Position numbers and translations under genes: made by a program. The notes beneath the pieces were generated by a model. The model made no database searches and was not told the origin of the DNA. It saw only the letters and a program-made list of their open reading frames with translations. Positions 49,338-58,343 of a DNA stretch of 64,000 bases are shown in pieces. Where the stretch lies: NCBI RefSeq assembly GCF_026642255.1, contig NZ_CP113264.1, positions 6,076,001 to 6,140,000 on the forward strand, in the 5' to 3' direction. Each line of letters opens with the position of its first letter. Position 1 is the first letter of the stretch. Source of the stretch: Streptomonospora nanhaiensis (GTDB lineage: Bacteria > Actinomycetota > Actinomycetes > Streptosporangiales > Streptosporangiaceae).

Positions 49338-50552
49338 TCAGTTTCCCCCGTCGAGGGCCCGGAGGGCGTCCTCGATGAGGTCCTGGGGATCCTCCAGGCC
49401 GATGGAGAACCGCACCGCGCCCGGGGAGATGCCCGCGGCCGCCAGTTCGGCCCCGCTCATGCTGCGGTGCGAGGTGGAGGCGACGTGTCCGGCCAGGGTG
49501 TGCGTGCCCCCGAGCGAGGCCGCGATGGTCGCCACGCGCAGGCGGTCGGCGAAGGCCGTACCCGCCTCCCGCCCGCCGACAGGGTGCACGGTCACGACCG
49601 CTCCGCGTCGCCCCGCGTCGAACAGCTGGTCCGCGAGCGCGGACTGCGGGTGCGAGTCGAGGGAGGGGTGGTCGACCCGCTCCACGAGGGGGTGGCCCTC
49701 CAGCGCCGCGGCGAAGGCCGCCGCGGTCTCGCACTGGCGCTGCACCCGGAGCGGCAGCGTCTCCAGGCCGCGGTGGAGCAGGTACGCCTCGTCGGGGGCG
49801 AGGCAGGGGCCCAGGTCGATGCGCGCCGAGCGGATGCGCCCGATGAGCTCCGGCGAGGCCACGGCCACGCCGCCGGTGGTGTCGCTGTGGCCGCCGATGT
49901 ACTTGGTGGCGGAGTGCACCACCACGTCGGCGCCGTGCTCCAGGGGCCGGCAGACCGCCGGTGACGCGAACGTGGAGTCCACCACCAGCGCGGCCCCCGC
50001 CCCGCGGGCGATCCGCGCCAGGCCCGGCAGGTCGGACACGGTCATCGTGGGGTTGGACAGCGTCTCGGTGAACACCACGCGGGTCCGCGGACCGACGGCG
50101 GCGCGCACCGCGTCGAGGTCGGTGATGTCCACGAAGTCGGTGCTCACCCCGAACCGGCGCAGGAGCCGGTCCAGCAGCGAGTGGGTGTTGCCGTAGATGG
50201 AGCGGGAGGCCACGACGTGCGCGCCGGCCTCGGTCAGCGCCAGGAACACGGTGCTGAGCGCCCCCATGCCCGAGGAGAAGGCCTGTCCGCGCACGTCCTC
50301 CTCCAGGCCCGAGCCCTCCAGCGCGGCCACCGCGTCGGCGAACGCGTCGACGGTGGGGCTGTCGATGCGGGCGTACGAGTAGCCGGGGGAGGCCCCCGCG
50401 AGGACGTCCGCGTACTGCTGGGAGGTGTCGAACGCGTAGGTGGTCGCCCTGTGGACCGGCATGCGCATGGGGCGCTCCTGCGGAACCGGCGCCCCGGGGA
50501 GGGAGACCGCCCGGGTGTGCTCGCCGCCGCCGGACCCTGCTGTGTGTGACAT
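49338..50552 (-). CDS. Cys/Met metabolism PLP-dependent enzyme (cystathionine gamma-lyase/synthase family)
   Basis: 404 aa from ATG at 50552. Fold-type I aminotransferase-like enzyme with RATTYAFDTSQQYADVLAG, YSYARIDSPTVDAFADAVAALEG, FSSGMGALSTVFLALT, FTETLSNPTM, VVDSTFASPAVCRPLEHGAD, and the PLP lysine in SATKYIGGHSD. The substrate (cystathionine, O-acetyl-homoserine or methionine) cannot be decided from motifs. It starts 11 nt after the gpsA stop, so the two are co-transcribed. It is not part of the usual gpsA-ddl pair in Streptomyces. Confidence 0.9.
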   Translation of the reverse strand: MSHTAGSGGGEHTRAVSLPGAPVPQERPMRMPVHRATTYAFDTSQQYADVLAGASPGYSYARIDSPTVDAFADAVAALEGSGLEEDVRGQAFSSGMGALSTVFLALTEAGAHVVASRSIYGNTHSLLDRLLRRFGVSTDFVDITDLDAVRAAVGPRTRVVFTETLSNPTMTVSDLPGLARIARGAGAALVVDSTFASPAVCRPLEHGADVVVHSATKYIGGHSDTTGGVAVASPELIGRIRSARIDLGPCLAPDEAYLLHRGLETLPLRVQRQCETAAAFAAALEGHPLVERVDHPSLDSHPQSALADQLFDAGRRGAVVTVHPVGGREAGTAFADRLRVATIAASLGGTHTLAGHVASTSHRSMSGAELAAAGISPGAVRFSIGLEDPQDLIEDALRALDGGN

Positions 50553-50563
50553 CGTGCTCGCTC

Positions 50564-51631
50564 TCAGACCCCGTAGCGTTCCGGCTTGCTGGTGCGCGAC
50601 ATGAACGCCACCAGCGCCTCGGCCGGGCTCAGGTCGTGGTGCATCATCTTGACGACGGCCTCGGTGATCGGCATGTCCACCCCGTTGGCCCACCCGAGTT
50701 CGAGGACGGACTCGGAGGACTTGACCCCCTCGGCGGTCTGCCTGGTCTCCGCCACGACCTGTTCGAGGGTCTTGCCCGCGCCCAGTTTCTCACCGAAGGT
50801 CCGGTTCCGCGACAGCGGCGAGGAGCATGTCGCGACGAGGTCCCCCATGCCCGCGAGGCCGGACAGCGTGTGCTCGTCGGCGCCCAGGGCCACCGCGAGG
50901 CGGGTGGTCTCGGCCAGGCCCCGGGTGATCAGGGACGCCTTGGTGTTGTCCCCGAACCCCATGCCCTCGGCCACGCCCACGGCGAGGCCGATCACGTTCT
51001 TCATCGCACCGCCGATCTCCACCCCGACCAGGTCGGTGCTGGTGTAGGGACGGAAGTACGCCGACTTGAACAGCGACTGGAGCCGCACGGCCGTCTCCTC
51101 GTGCGGGCACGCGACGACGGCGGTGGCGGGCTGGCGCTCCGCGATCTCCCGGGCCAGGTTGGGGCCCGACACGACCGCGATGCGCTCCTCCGGGTACTCC
51201 AGCACCTGGGCGATGATCTGGCTGACGCGCAGGCAGGTCCCCAGCTCCACGCCCTTCATGAGGCTGACGACCACCGCGTCCTCGCGCAGGTGCGGCCGCC
51301 ACTCGACGAGGTTCGCGCGCAGTGTCTGCGAGGGGACCGCCAGCACGACCACGTCGGCCCCGGCGAGCGCCCCGGCGGCGTCGTTGGTGGCCCGCAGCCG
51401 GGGGTTCAGGCCGATGCCCGGGAAGTAGTCCGGGTTCTCGGAGGTCTCGTTGACCGCGTCCACGACGGACGCCCTGCGTCCCCACAGCACGACCTCGACG
51501 GGCCTGGCGCCGGGGTCCCGCTCTCGGGCCAGGTCGGCGGCGTCCGCGATGATGTTCGCGAACACGGTGCCCCAGGAGCCCGCGCCGAGAACGGCGATCC
51601 TCACGTTGTCGGTACCCATCTGCCCCGTCAC
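50564..51631 (-). CDS. gpsA: Glycerol-3-phosphate dehydrogenase [NAD(P)+]
   Basis: Makes sn-glycerol 3-phosphate for phospholipids. 355 aa, with the Rossmann motif VLGAGSWGTVFA, LMKGVE, VSGPNLAREIA, EIGGAMKNVIGLAVG, and GLAGMGDLVATC. The GTG start overlaps the plsC stop (GTGA); an ATG four codons later is also possible. Coupling with plsC makes sense, since PlsC uses the same backbone. Confidence 0.95.
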   Translation of the reverse strand: MTGQMGTDNVRIAVLGAGSWGTVFANIIADAADLARERDPGARPVEVVLWGRRASVVDAVNETSENPDYFPGIGLNPRLRATNDAAGALAGADVVVLAVPSQTLRANLVEWRPHLREDAVVVSLMKGVELGTCLRVSQIIAQVLEYPEERIAVVSGPNLAREIAERQPATAVVACPHEETAVRLQSLFKSAYFRPYTSTDLVGVEIGGAMKNVIGLAVGVAEGMGFGDNTKASLITRGLAETTRLAVALGADEHTLSGLAGMGDLVATCSSPLSRNRTFGEKLGAGKTLEQVVAETRQTAEGVKSSESVLELGWANGVDMPITEAVVKMMHHDLSPAEALVAFMSRTSKPERYGV

Positions 51632-52458
51632 GTCCCCGCGCTGCTCTTCCCGTTGTCGCCGCCGCCCGCGGCGCCGTCACCCGTTCCGCCGTCGGCGTCA
51701 CCGCCGGTGAGCCGCTCGGCCCGCTTGGCCTCGGCGGCCTCCTCCCGCGCCCTCTTGAAGTCGAAGGGGATCGCGGGCGGCTCCTCCCCGCGGATCTGCG
51801 CCTGGAGCGCGGTGATGTCGCCCATGATGAGCTCGGTGGCCTCCTTGAGGACCGTCGCGGTCAGCGGCCGGCCCTCGAACCGGGACAGGTCCACCGGCGG
51901 CCCGGCGCGGAAGTCGATGCGCTTGCGCGGGAACAGGCTGGGCTTCTTGGCCCCGTACGGCAGGAGGTTCTGCTCGCCCCAGTGCGCGACCGGGACGACC
52001 GGCACGCCCGTGGTCAGCGCCAGCCGCGCCACCCCGGTCTTGGCGGTCATCGGCCACAGGCCCGGGTCGCGGGTGCAGGTGCCCTCCGGGTAGAAGATCA
52101 CCGAGGAGCCGTCGCGGGTGAGGGCGACCTCCGCCTCGTGGAGCGCCTTCACGGCGTCGGTGCTGCCGCGCTTGATCGGGATCTGCCCCGTGCTCCTGGC
52201 CACCGCGCGCACCACGGGGATCTTCATGACCCCGTCCTTCATCGTGAAGGTCGGCCAGCGGCGGGCCCCGATGTAGAGGAAGTGCGCGACCGTCAGCGGG
52301 TCGGCCATCGAGAGGTGGTTCGCGGCGATGATCACCCCGCCCCGGGCCGGGACGTTCTCGGTGCCCTCCCAGGTCGGCTTGGTGATGAACCACAGCACGA
52401 ACCTGACGATCCGGGAGACGACCGCCTTCACCCACCGCGATTCTCGTTGCTTGGCCAC
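51628..52458 (-). CDS. plsC: 1-acyl-sn-glycerol-3-phosphate acyltransferase
   Basis: Membrane-associated lysophospholipid acyltransferase. The GTG at 52458 (AGGAG 4 nt upstream) gives 276 aa; a GTG at 52470 is the alternative. Motifs: AANHLSMAD (NHx4D catalytic), FYPEGTCTRD (motif III), and VPVAHWGEQNLLP. An N-terminal amphipathic/hydrophobic segment (VSRIVRFVLWFITK) is the likely membrane contact. The C-terminal ~50 residues are a Gly/Asp/Glu-rich tail. Confidence 0.93.
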   Translation of the reverse strand: MAKQRESRWVKAVVSRIVRFVLWFITKPTWEGTENVPARGGVIIAANHLSMADPLTVAHFLYIGARRWPTFTMKDGVMKIPVVRAVARSTGQIPIKRGSTDAVKALHEAEVALTRDGSSVIFYPEGTCTRDPGLWPMTAKTGVARLALTTGVPVVPVAHWGEQNLLPYGAKKPSLFPRKRIDFRAGPPVDLSRFEGRPLTATVLKEATELIMGDITALQAQIRGEEPPAIPFDFKRAREEAAEAKRAERLTGGDADGGTGDGAAGGGDNGKSSAGT

Positions 52459-52675
52459 GGGACTCCTCACTTCATCGCTCCCGGCCCGTCCGGGCCGCGG
52501 AGCACAACCGGTTCAGTGTAGGACGTGGCGGAACCCTCCCAGGTGCCCCCGCCGGACCGGCCCGGGAAGGGCCGCCAGGTCAAGGCTCCGACACGCCACA
52601 GGGCGCCCGCGCCGCGCCTCCCCCGAGCGCCTACCCTCGTGACTGTCGTGGCCGATTCGACGTCCCGGGGGAAGC

Positions 52676-53371
52676 GTGACCGGCTTTGGAGTACGGGGCG
52701 GGGCGCCGCGCCCCGGGGTGCGCTGGTCCCTCGTCGTCCCAGTCAAGCACCTCGGCCGCGCCAAGACCCGACTGGCCCTGGCCGCCGGGGGGCTCCGCGA
52801 GGACCTGGCGCTGGCGATCGCCTGCGACACGGTCGAGGCGGCCCTGGCCTGCCCCGGCGTGGAGGCCGTGTTCGCGGTGACCGAGGACCCCCGGGCCGGC
52901 GCCGAGCTGACCGGCCTGGGCGCGGTCGTGGTCGACGGCGAGCCCGGCACCGGGCTGAACTCCGCCCTGGCCCACGGGGCCGCGGCCGCACGGCGCAGGC
53001 GGCCCGGGGCCGGGGTGTGCGCCCTGTCGGCCGACCTGCCCGCGCTGCGCCCGGACGAGCTGGGCCGGGTCCTCGCCGCGGCGGCCCGCCACGGGCGCTC
53101 GTTCCTGCCGGACGCCCCGGGTGTGGGGACGACCCTGCTCGCGGCGGCGCCCGGGCACCCCTTCACCCCCGCCTTCGAGGGGGCCTCGCGTGCGCGGCAC
53201 CGGGACGGGGGCGCGCACGAGATCGCGCTCCCGGACGTGGCGTCGGTCCGGCGGGACGTGGACACCCCGGAGGACCTGTGCGACGCGGTGGGCCTGGGGG
53301 TGGGTCCGCGGACCCGTGAGCTGTGGGAGACGGTCGCGGGCAGCTGCCTGCGGTCGCAGGGCGCGCCCTGA
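52676..53371 (+). CDS. cofC: 2-phospho-L-lactate guanylyltransferase
   Basis: F420 biosynthesis: activates phospholactate (or phosphoenolpyruvate) with GTP. 231 aa; the GT-A-like fold shows SLVVPVKHLGRAKTRLA at the start, AVFAVTEDPRAGAELTGLGAVVV, GLNSALAHGA, ALSADLPALRPDEL and TPEDLCDAV at the end. Start GTG with GGGGGAAG upstream. Diverges from plsC. The other cof genes are not in the window. Confidence 0.92.
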   Translation: MTGFGVRGGAPRPGVRWSLVVPVKHLGRAKTRLALAAGGLREDLALAIACDTVEAALACPGVEAVFAVTEDPRAGAELTGLGAVVVDGEPGTGLNSALAHGAAAARRRRPGAGVCALSADLPALRPDELGRVLAAAARHGRSFLPDAPGVGTTLLAAAPGHPFTPAFEGASRARHRDGGAHEIALPDVASVRRDVDTPEDLCDAVGLGVGPRTRELWETVAGSCLRSQGAP

Positions 53372-53517
53372 CGCCCCTGGGGGCTCCGGGAGGGCCCGTC
53401 CCGCGCTCGTGGGACCTCTGAGACGCACAGAACGTCCTGTGGCGCGTGTGACCGTCCTCCGGGCGTGCCTCCCGCCGTCGGGAGCACGGGACTCCTCCGC
53501 CGCACCCGGAACAGAGA

Positions 53518-53551
53518 TCCGCCCGGGCTCCCCGAAGGGAACCCGGGCGGA
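53518..53551 (-). terminator. Terminator between cofC and the HU gene
   Basis: 10-bp stem TCCGCCCGGG / CCCGGGCGGA with an inner TCCC/GGGA, 28 nt past the HU stop. It may serve both converging genes. Confidence 0.7.
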
Positions 53552-53578
53552 CTCGGCCCGTCGCCGTGTGGCGGTGGG

Positions 53579-53863
53579 CTACTTCTTCTTGTCCCCGTTG
53601 ACGAGGGCCTTGAAGTCAGCGCCGGCGCGGAACTTCGGAACGAAGCTCGCGGGGACGTTGATGGTGGCCCCGGTGGCCGGGTTGCGCGCGGTGCGAGCCG
53701 CGCGCTCGGACTTCTCGAAAACGCCGAAGCCCGTGATGGCGACCTTGTCGCCCGACGCCACGGTTGCCTGAATGGTCTCAAGCACAGCGTTGACCGCTTC
53801 GGTCGCGGTCTTCTTGTCTCCGAGACGATCGGAGATCGCGTCGATCAGGTCACGCTTGTTCAT
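53579..53863 (-). CDS. hup: HU family DNA-binding protein
   Basis: 94-aa nucleoid protein: MNKRDLIDAISDRLGDKKTA, GDKVAITGFGVFEKSERAAR, ARNPATGATINVPASFVPKFRAG. The proline-tipped arm (NPATG) is present. It lacks the long Lys/Ala tail of the mycobacterial HupB, so it is the short HU type. ATG with GGAGGAACC upstream. Confidence 0.95.
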   Translation of the reverse strand: MNKRDLIDAISDRLGDKKTATEAVNAVLETIQATVASGDKVAITGFGVFEKSERAARTARNPATGATINVPASFVPKFRAGADFKALVNGDKKK

Positions 53864-54213
53864 AAGGTTCCTCCGGTTCCCCCTTGCTCGCACGAAATTA
53901 GGGGAAGCAGAGGCCCTTACACAAATACAAACGCCTACGGGCAAGGCGTGTCGGCGCCTTCCCCACCTGCGGGGGAGCCTCACGGAGGGTGCGGTCTGGA
54001 CCGGTGGAGCCCGGGACTGCGGTCCCTTTTGACCCCTTCTGTAGCTCTCAAATGCCTACGTATAACCGGATTCCGGGCAGCAGACACGCCGAGCTTAAGG
54101 ACAGCGGGAACGTAAGCGAACGCTCACACCAAGTAAAGGTAAAATATTTCTGGGCCGGGGGTGTGCTGCGTCACACGACGCCTCGATCCCCGGCCCAGAA
54201 CACGATCCGGCCC
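53864..54213. other. HU gene promoter region and leuD 3' region
   Basis: No gene. It holds the leuCD terminator (54150-54198). On the minus strand a TTGCCC-17-TGTAAG pair (53945 back to about 53917) and a TTATAC near 54060 are weak candidates for HU promoters. The region 53880-54150 is less GC-rich than the genes around it. Confidence 0.4.
54150..54198 (-). terminator. Intrinsic terminator of leuCD
   Basis: 11-bp CTGGGCCGGGG/CCCCGGCCCAG stem enclosing a GTGTG/CACAC hairpin, 15 nt past leuD, followed on the minus strand by AAATATTTTACCTTTAC. Confidence 0.8.
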
Positions 54214-54810
54214 CTACAGGGTCACGGGGAGCCACGGCTTCCGGGTCGCCTCGAAGGCCCCGACCTCGTCGGTGTGGCGCAGCGTCAGGGCGATGTCGTC
54301 CAGCCCCTCCATCAGCCGCCAGCGGGTGTAGTCGTCGAGCTCGAACGGCTCCTGCACCCCGGCGCCCGGGGAGCGCACCTCGCGCTCGACGAGGTCGACG
54401 GTCACCTCGGTCGCCGGGTCGGCCTCGACGGCCTTCCAGATGCGCTCGATGACCTCCTGGGGCAGCAGGACGGTCAGCAGCCCGCCCTTGAGCGAGTTGC
54501 CGCGGAAGATGTCCGCGAAGCGCGAGGACAGCACGGTCTTGAAGCCGTAGTCCTGGAGCGCCCAGACGGCGTGCTCGCGGGAGGAGCCGGTGCCGAAGTC
54601 CGGGCCGGCCACCAGCACGGACGCGCCCTCGTACTCGGGGCGGTTGAGGACGAAGTCCGGGTCGGACTTGCGCCACTCGGCGAACAGGCCGTCCTCGAAG
54701 CCGGTCCGGGCGACCCGCTTGAGGTAGACGGCCGGGATGATCTGGTCGGTGTCGACGTTGCTGGAGCGCAGCGGCACGGCCCGACCGGTGTGGACGTCGA
54801 ACTTCTCCAT
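54214..54810 (-). CDS. leuD: 3-isopropylmalate dehydratase small subunit
   Basis: Small subunit of isopropylmalate isomerase in leucine synthesis. 198 aa: MEKFDVHTGRAVPLRSSNVDTDQIIPA, FVLNRPEYEGA, and the swivelling-domain active-site loop FGTGSSREHAVWAL. It begins 28 nt after leuC with AGGAGAG upstream. Normal length. Confidence 0.96.
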   Translation of the reverse strand: MEKFDVHTGRAVPLRSSNVDTDQIIPAVYLKRVARTGFEDGLFAEWRKSDPDFVLNRPEYEGASVLVAGPDFGTGSSREHAVWALQDYGFKTVLSSRFADIFRGNSLKGGLLTVLLPQEVIERIWKAVEADPATEVTVDLVEREVRSPGAGVQEPFELDDYTRWRLMEGLDDIALTLRHTDEVGAFEATRKPWLPVTL

Positions 54811-54838
54811 GGGGAGGTCTCTCCTAACGGGTCAGGGG

Positions 54839-56245
54839 CTACAGGGCGGCCAGGTCGGCGGGCGAGGACAGGGTGCCGCGCACGGCGGTCGCCGCGGCGA
54901 CCTGCGGCGACACCAGGTGGGTACGCCCGCCGCGGCCCTGGCGGCCCTCGAAGTTGCGGTTCGAGGTCGAGGCGCTGCGCTCGCCCGGCTTGAGCTGGTC
55001 GGGGTTCATGCCCAGGCACATCGAGCAGCCCGCCTCGCGCCACTCGGCGCCGGCGGCCTCGAAGACCTCGCCCAGCCCCTCCGCGTTGGCCTGCTCCTTG
55101 ACCCGCATGGACCCGGGGACCACGAGCATGCGCACCCCCTCGGCGACCCTGCGGCCCCGGATGATCTCGGCGGCGGTGCGCAGGTCCTCGATGCGGCCGT
55201 TGGTGCACGAGCCCAGGAAGACGGTGTCCACCCGGACCTCCCGCATCGGCGTCCCCGGCGCGAGGTCCATGTAGGCCAGGGCCTTCTCCGCGGCGGCGCG
55301 GGCCGAGGGGTCCTCGTAGGAGGCGGGGTCGGGGACCTCGGCGTGCAGGGGCACGCCCTGGCCGGGGTTGGTGCCCCAGGTGACGAACGGGCTGAGCTCG
55401 TCGGCGTCCAGGACGACCTCGGCGTCGAAGACGGCGCCCTCGTCGGTGCGCAGGCTCTTCCAGTGCTCGACGGCGGCCTCGAAGTCCTCGCCCCGGGGGG
55501 CGTGCGCGCGGCCCTCGATGTAGTCGAACGTGGTCTGGTCAGGGGCGATCATCCCGGCGCGGGCGCCCGCCTCGATGGACATGTTGCACACGGTCATGCG
55601 GGCTTCCATGGACAGGGCCTCGATGGCCTCGCCCCGGTACTCGATGACGTAGCCCTGGCCGCCGCCGGTGCCGATCTTGGCGATGACGGCGAGGATGATG
55701 TCCTTGGCGGACACCCCCGGCCGCAGCGTTCCGTCGACCGTGACCGCCATGGTCCGGAAGGGCGCCATGGGCAGGGTCTGGGTGGCCAGCACGTGCTCGA
55801 CCTGGCTGGTGCCGATGCCGAAGGCCAGGGCCCCGAACGCGCCGTGGGTGCTGGTGTGGCTGTCGCCGCAGACGATGGTCATCCCGGGCTGGGTGAGGCC
55901 CAGCTGGGGGCCGACCACGTGCACGACGCCCTGCTCGATGTCGCCCATCGGGTGCAGGCGCACGCCGAAGTCGGAGCAGTTCTTGCGCAGTGTCTCGACC
56001 TGCTTGCGGGAGACGGGGTCGGCGATCGGGGCGAGGAGGTCCTGCGTGGGGACGTTGTGGTCCTCTGTGGCGATGGTCAGGTCCGGGCGCCGGACCTTGC
56101 GGCCGGCCAGACGCAGCCCCTCGAAGGCCTGGGGGCTGGTCACCTCGTGGACCAGGTGGAGGTCGATGTAGAGCAGGTCCGGCTCGCCGTCGGCACGTCG
56201 GACGACGTGCTCCTCCCAGACCTTCTCGGCCATCGTGCGTGCCAT
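54839..56245 (-). CDS. leuC: 3-isopropylmalate dehydratase large subunit
   Basis: Aconitase-family 4Fe-4S subunit of isopropylmalate isomerase. 468 aa; MARTMAEKVWEEHVV at the start, DLHLVHEVTSPQAFEGL, ATEDHNVPT, CGDSHTSTHGAFGALAFGIG, and the cluster cysteines in FLGSCTNGR and GCSMCLGMN. A second ATG four codons in is possible. It diverges from ndgR across 106 bp containing the NdgR-like palindrome. Confidence 0.96.
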   Translation of the reverse strand: MARTMAEKVWEEHVVRRADGEPDLLYIDLHLVHEVTSPQAFEGLRLAGRKVRRPDLTIATEDHNVPTQDLLAPIADPVSRKQVETLRKNCSDFGVRLHPMGDIEQGVVHVVGPQLGLTQPGMTIVCGDSHTSTHGAFGALAFGIGTSQVEHVLATQTLPMAPFRTMAVTVDGTLRPGVSAKDIILAVIAKIGTGGGQGYVIEYRGEAIEALSMEARMTVCNMSIEAGARAGMIAPDQTTFDYIEGRAHAPRGEDFEAAVEHWKSLRTDEGAVFDAEVVLDADELSPFVTWGTNPGQGVPLHAEVPDPASYEDPSARAAAEKALAYMDLAPGTPMREVRVDTVFLGSCTNGRIEDLRTAAEIIRGRRVAEGVRMLVVPGSMRVKEQANAEGLGEVFEAAGAEWREAGCSMCLGMNPDQLKPGERSASTSNRNFEGRQGRGGRTHLVSPQVAAATAVRGTLSSPADLAAL

Positions 56246-56316
56246 GGGCGGTCGCCTCTCTCGTGTCAGACGTGTCGGGCTCGTCTCGGTGTGCCCTGCG
56301 CGGACTGCGGGCCGAC

Positions 56317-56352
56317 TTGCATTCCATATTTCGAGACGGCAATATCAAGCCA
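56317..56352 (+). promoter_or_regulatory. Leaderless ndgR promoter overlapping an ATATT/AATAT operator-like palindrome
   Basis: TTGCAT (56317-56322), 17-nt spacer, CAATAT (56340-56345), and the A of the ATG falls exactly at +1 (56352). Within it, ATATT (56326-56330) and AATAT (56341-56345) form an inverted repeat with a 10-nt centre covering the -10. NdgR of Streptomyces binds this leuC-ndgR interval, so autoregulation and leuCD control are likely. Confidence 0.7.
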
Positions 56353-57083
56353 TGGACAACTCTAGCTCATCCAGCGGCGTCGGTGTCCTGGACAAGACCA
56401 TGTCCGTCCTCGACGCCCTGGAGTCCGGTCCGGCCTCCCTCGCCCAGTTGGTCCAGATCACCGGACTGGCACGGCCGACCGCGCACAGGCTGGCCGTCGC
56501 CCTCGAACGGCACCGCATGGTCTCCCGGGACAGCCAGGGCCGGTTCGTGCTCGGCCCCCGCCTCGGCGAACTCTCCATAGCGACCGGGGAGGACCGCCTG
56601 CTGGCCGTCGCGGCCCCCGTCCTCGTGCAGCTGCGCGACCTGACCGGCGAGAGCGCCCAGCTCTACCGCCGCCAGGGCGACCTGCGGGTGTGCGTGGCGG
56701 CCTCCGAGCGGAGCAGCGGCCTGCGGGACACGGTCCCCGTGGGCAGCGAGCTCCCCATGAACGCCGGTTCGGCCGCCCAGGTCCTCCTCGCCTGGGAGGA
56801 CTCCGACCGCATACGGCGGTCGCTGGTGGGCGCCCGCTTCACCGCCGCCAGCCTCGCCCAGGTGCGCCGCCGCCGCTGGGCCCAGAGCGTCGCCGAGCGG
56901 GAGCAGGGCGTGGCGTCGGTGTCCGCCCCGGTGTCCGGCCCCGGCGGGCGCGTGATCGCCGCCGTCTCGGTGTCCGGCCCGATAGAGCGCCTGACCCGCT
57001 CCCCCGGCCGCATCCACTCCCAGGCCGTGCTGTCGGCCGCCGAGAAGATCAGCGAGTCGCTGCACACCGAGGTCGCCCACTGA
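56352..57083 (+). CDS. ndgR: IclR-family regulator NdgR
   Basis: Regulator of leucine and sulfur amino-acid genes in Streptomyces (NdgR/AreB). 243 aa: an N-terminal winged HTH (ASLAQLVQITGLARPTAHRLAVAL) and an IclR effector domain (GESAQLYRRQGDLRVCVAA, RDTVPVGSELPMNAGSAAQVLLAWE, WAQSVAEREQGVASVSAPV). ATG at 56352, probably leaderless; no Shine-Dalgarno is visible. The divergent leuCD operon is its conserved target. Confidence 0.95.
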   Translation: MDNSSSSSGVGVLDKTMSVLDALESGPASLAQLVQITGLARPTAHRLAVALERHRMVSRDSQGRFVLGPRLGELSIATGEDRLLAVAAPVLVQLRDLTGESAQLYRRQGDLRVCVAASERSSGLRDTVPVGSELPMNAGSAAQVLLAWEDSDRIRRSLVGARFTAASLAQVRRRRWAQSVAEREQGVASVSAPVSGPGGRVIAAVSVSGPIERLTRSPGRIHSQAVLSAAEKISESLHTEVAH

Positions 57084-57247
57084 CGCGCCCCACCGTCCGC
57101 AGGCCCTTCCCCCGGGTCGACCGGAGGACGGGGCCCGCCCCTCCGCCGGAGCCGACCCGCCTCGAACAGGCGACCGCGCCCCCGGTGCTCCGGGCGGCGC
57201 GGTTCCGCGTCCGGGGCCGGTGCGCACGGGCGCTCCGCGGTCCCCTG

Positions 57248-57265
57248 GGGGCCGCCTGCGGCCCC
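57248..57265 (+). terminator. Terminator-like hairpin in ndgR 3' region
   Basis: GGGGCCGC-CT-GCGGCCCC, in the 274-bp convergent gap before the HTH gene. No U tract. Confidence 0.45.
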
Positions 57266-57288
57266 GGCACGGCACCGGCCCGAAGACC

Positions 57289-57331
57289 GGGCACGTCGGT
57301 CCGGGAACGCCGGTGCGGGCACGTCGGTCCG
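57289..57331. repeat. 15-bp direct repeat, two copies
   Basis: GGGCACGTCGGTCCG at 57289-57303 and again at 57317-57331 (28-nt period), just 3' of the HTH gene stop. Each contains the near-palindromic CACGTCGGTC. Purpose unknown. Confidence 0.7.
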
Positions 57332-57357
57332 CGCCCGGGCCGGTCCCGCCCCGACCG

Positions 57358-58275
57358 TCAGGCGCCCACGAGGTCCATGGGCGAACGGGCCGAGATCGTG
57401 GCCGTCTTCGTGGACGCCCCCTCGGCCGCCACGGTGAACTCGCTCTCCGGGGACAGGGCGATCATCCCCAGCCAGTCGCGCACGGTCATCCCGCGCACCA
57501 GCTCGGTCGGCTTCGCCGCGCCGCCCTCGCCGTCGACCATGACCAGGGCGTGGATGCGGTTGGTGACCGTGGCGAGCACGACGGGGTGGTCGAACGACTC
57601 CAGCCGGCGGAAGACGTCCACGGCCTCGTCGCCGGGCGAGCAGACCAGGATGGTGTAGCGCCCCCGGGGATCGCGCACCCGGGGGTTCTTGACCAGGTAG
57701 TGGATGAACTCGCGGGTCGTGCGGGCGTGCGCGGCGAGCAGCTTGGACACGCGCCGCACGTCGGGGCTGTCGACGTGGCGCACGAGGGCCAGCTCGACCT
57801 TGCGCGTGGTCTGGAGGAGCCAGTCGATCTCGGTGGCCTCCGCGCGGGTGGGGCGCAGTTCGCCGTCGTCCAGGCCGATCCCGCCGAGCCACGCGTTGAC
57901 CTCGGACCACAGCCACACGGAGGAGCGGCCGACGGTCGCCTCCGGCGCGGGGAACGGGACGCCGTCCCGGCGCTGGCCGCGGGTCCACTGGGTGACGTTC
58001 TGCCTGGTCCGGCCGGTGAGTTCCGCGATGTCGGAGACACCGACGAGCTCCCGGTCCAGACGGACCAGCCGCACCCGGGGCGCCGTGGCGTGGACGCGCT
58101 CCATGAGCGCCCTGGCCGCGGTGACGGCGTCGGGCCCGGCCCCGGCCACGGTCAGCCGGGTCACCCCGTGGGAGGAGGAGACCACCGCGTCGAGGTCCTC
58201 GGTGAGGGTGTGGACCGAGTCGTGGTCGTCCAGGGTGATCCCGTCGACGACGAAGACGAACTCGTACTCGGCCAT
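57358..58275 (-). CDS. HTH domain protein, possible HicB-like partner
   Basis: 305 aa, ATG at 58275 with AGGAGG upstream. The N-terminal ~70 residues (MAEYEFVFVVDGITLDDHD ... VTRLTVAGAGPDAVTAARAL) look like a small alpha/beta sensor, followed by an AlpA/MerR-like HTH (GVSDIAELTGRTRQNVTQWT, RRDGVPFPAPEA, SVWLWSEVNAWL at about 78-137) and a helical C-terminal half of unknown fold. Actinobacterial proteins with this architecture exist; I know no assigned function. It lies downstream of a HicA-like gene, with a perfect GTTGAC/GTCAAC palindrome 69 bp before its ATG. Confidence 0.75.
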   Translation of the reverse strand: MAEYEFVFVVDGITLDDHDSVHTLTEDLDAVVSSSHGVTRLTVAGAGPDAVTAARALMERVHATAPRVRLVRLDRELVGVSDIAELTGRTRQNVTQWTRGQRRDGVPFPAPEATVGRSSVWLWSEVNAWLGGIGLDDGELRPTRAEATEIDWLLQTTRKVELALVRHVDSPDVRRVSKLLAAHARTTREFIHYLVKNPRVRDPRGRYTILVCSPGDEAVDVFRRLESFDHPVVLATVTNRIHALVMVDGEGGAAKPTELVRGMTVRDWLGMIALSPESEFTVAAEGASTKTATISARSPMDLVGA

Positions 58276-58343
58276 CGGCCCCGCCCTCCTCCGTCGCACC
58301 GCCCCGCGCACCGGGGACCGGGGCGCGCCGGCCCCGCGTCGGC

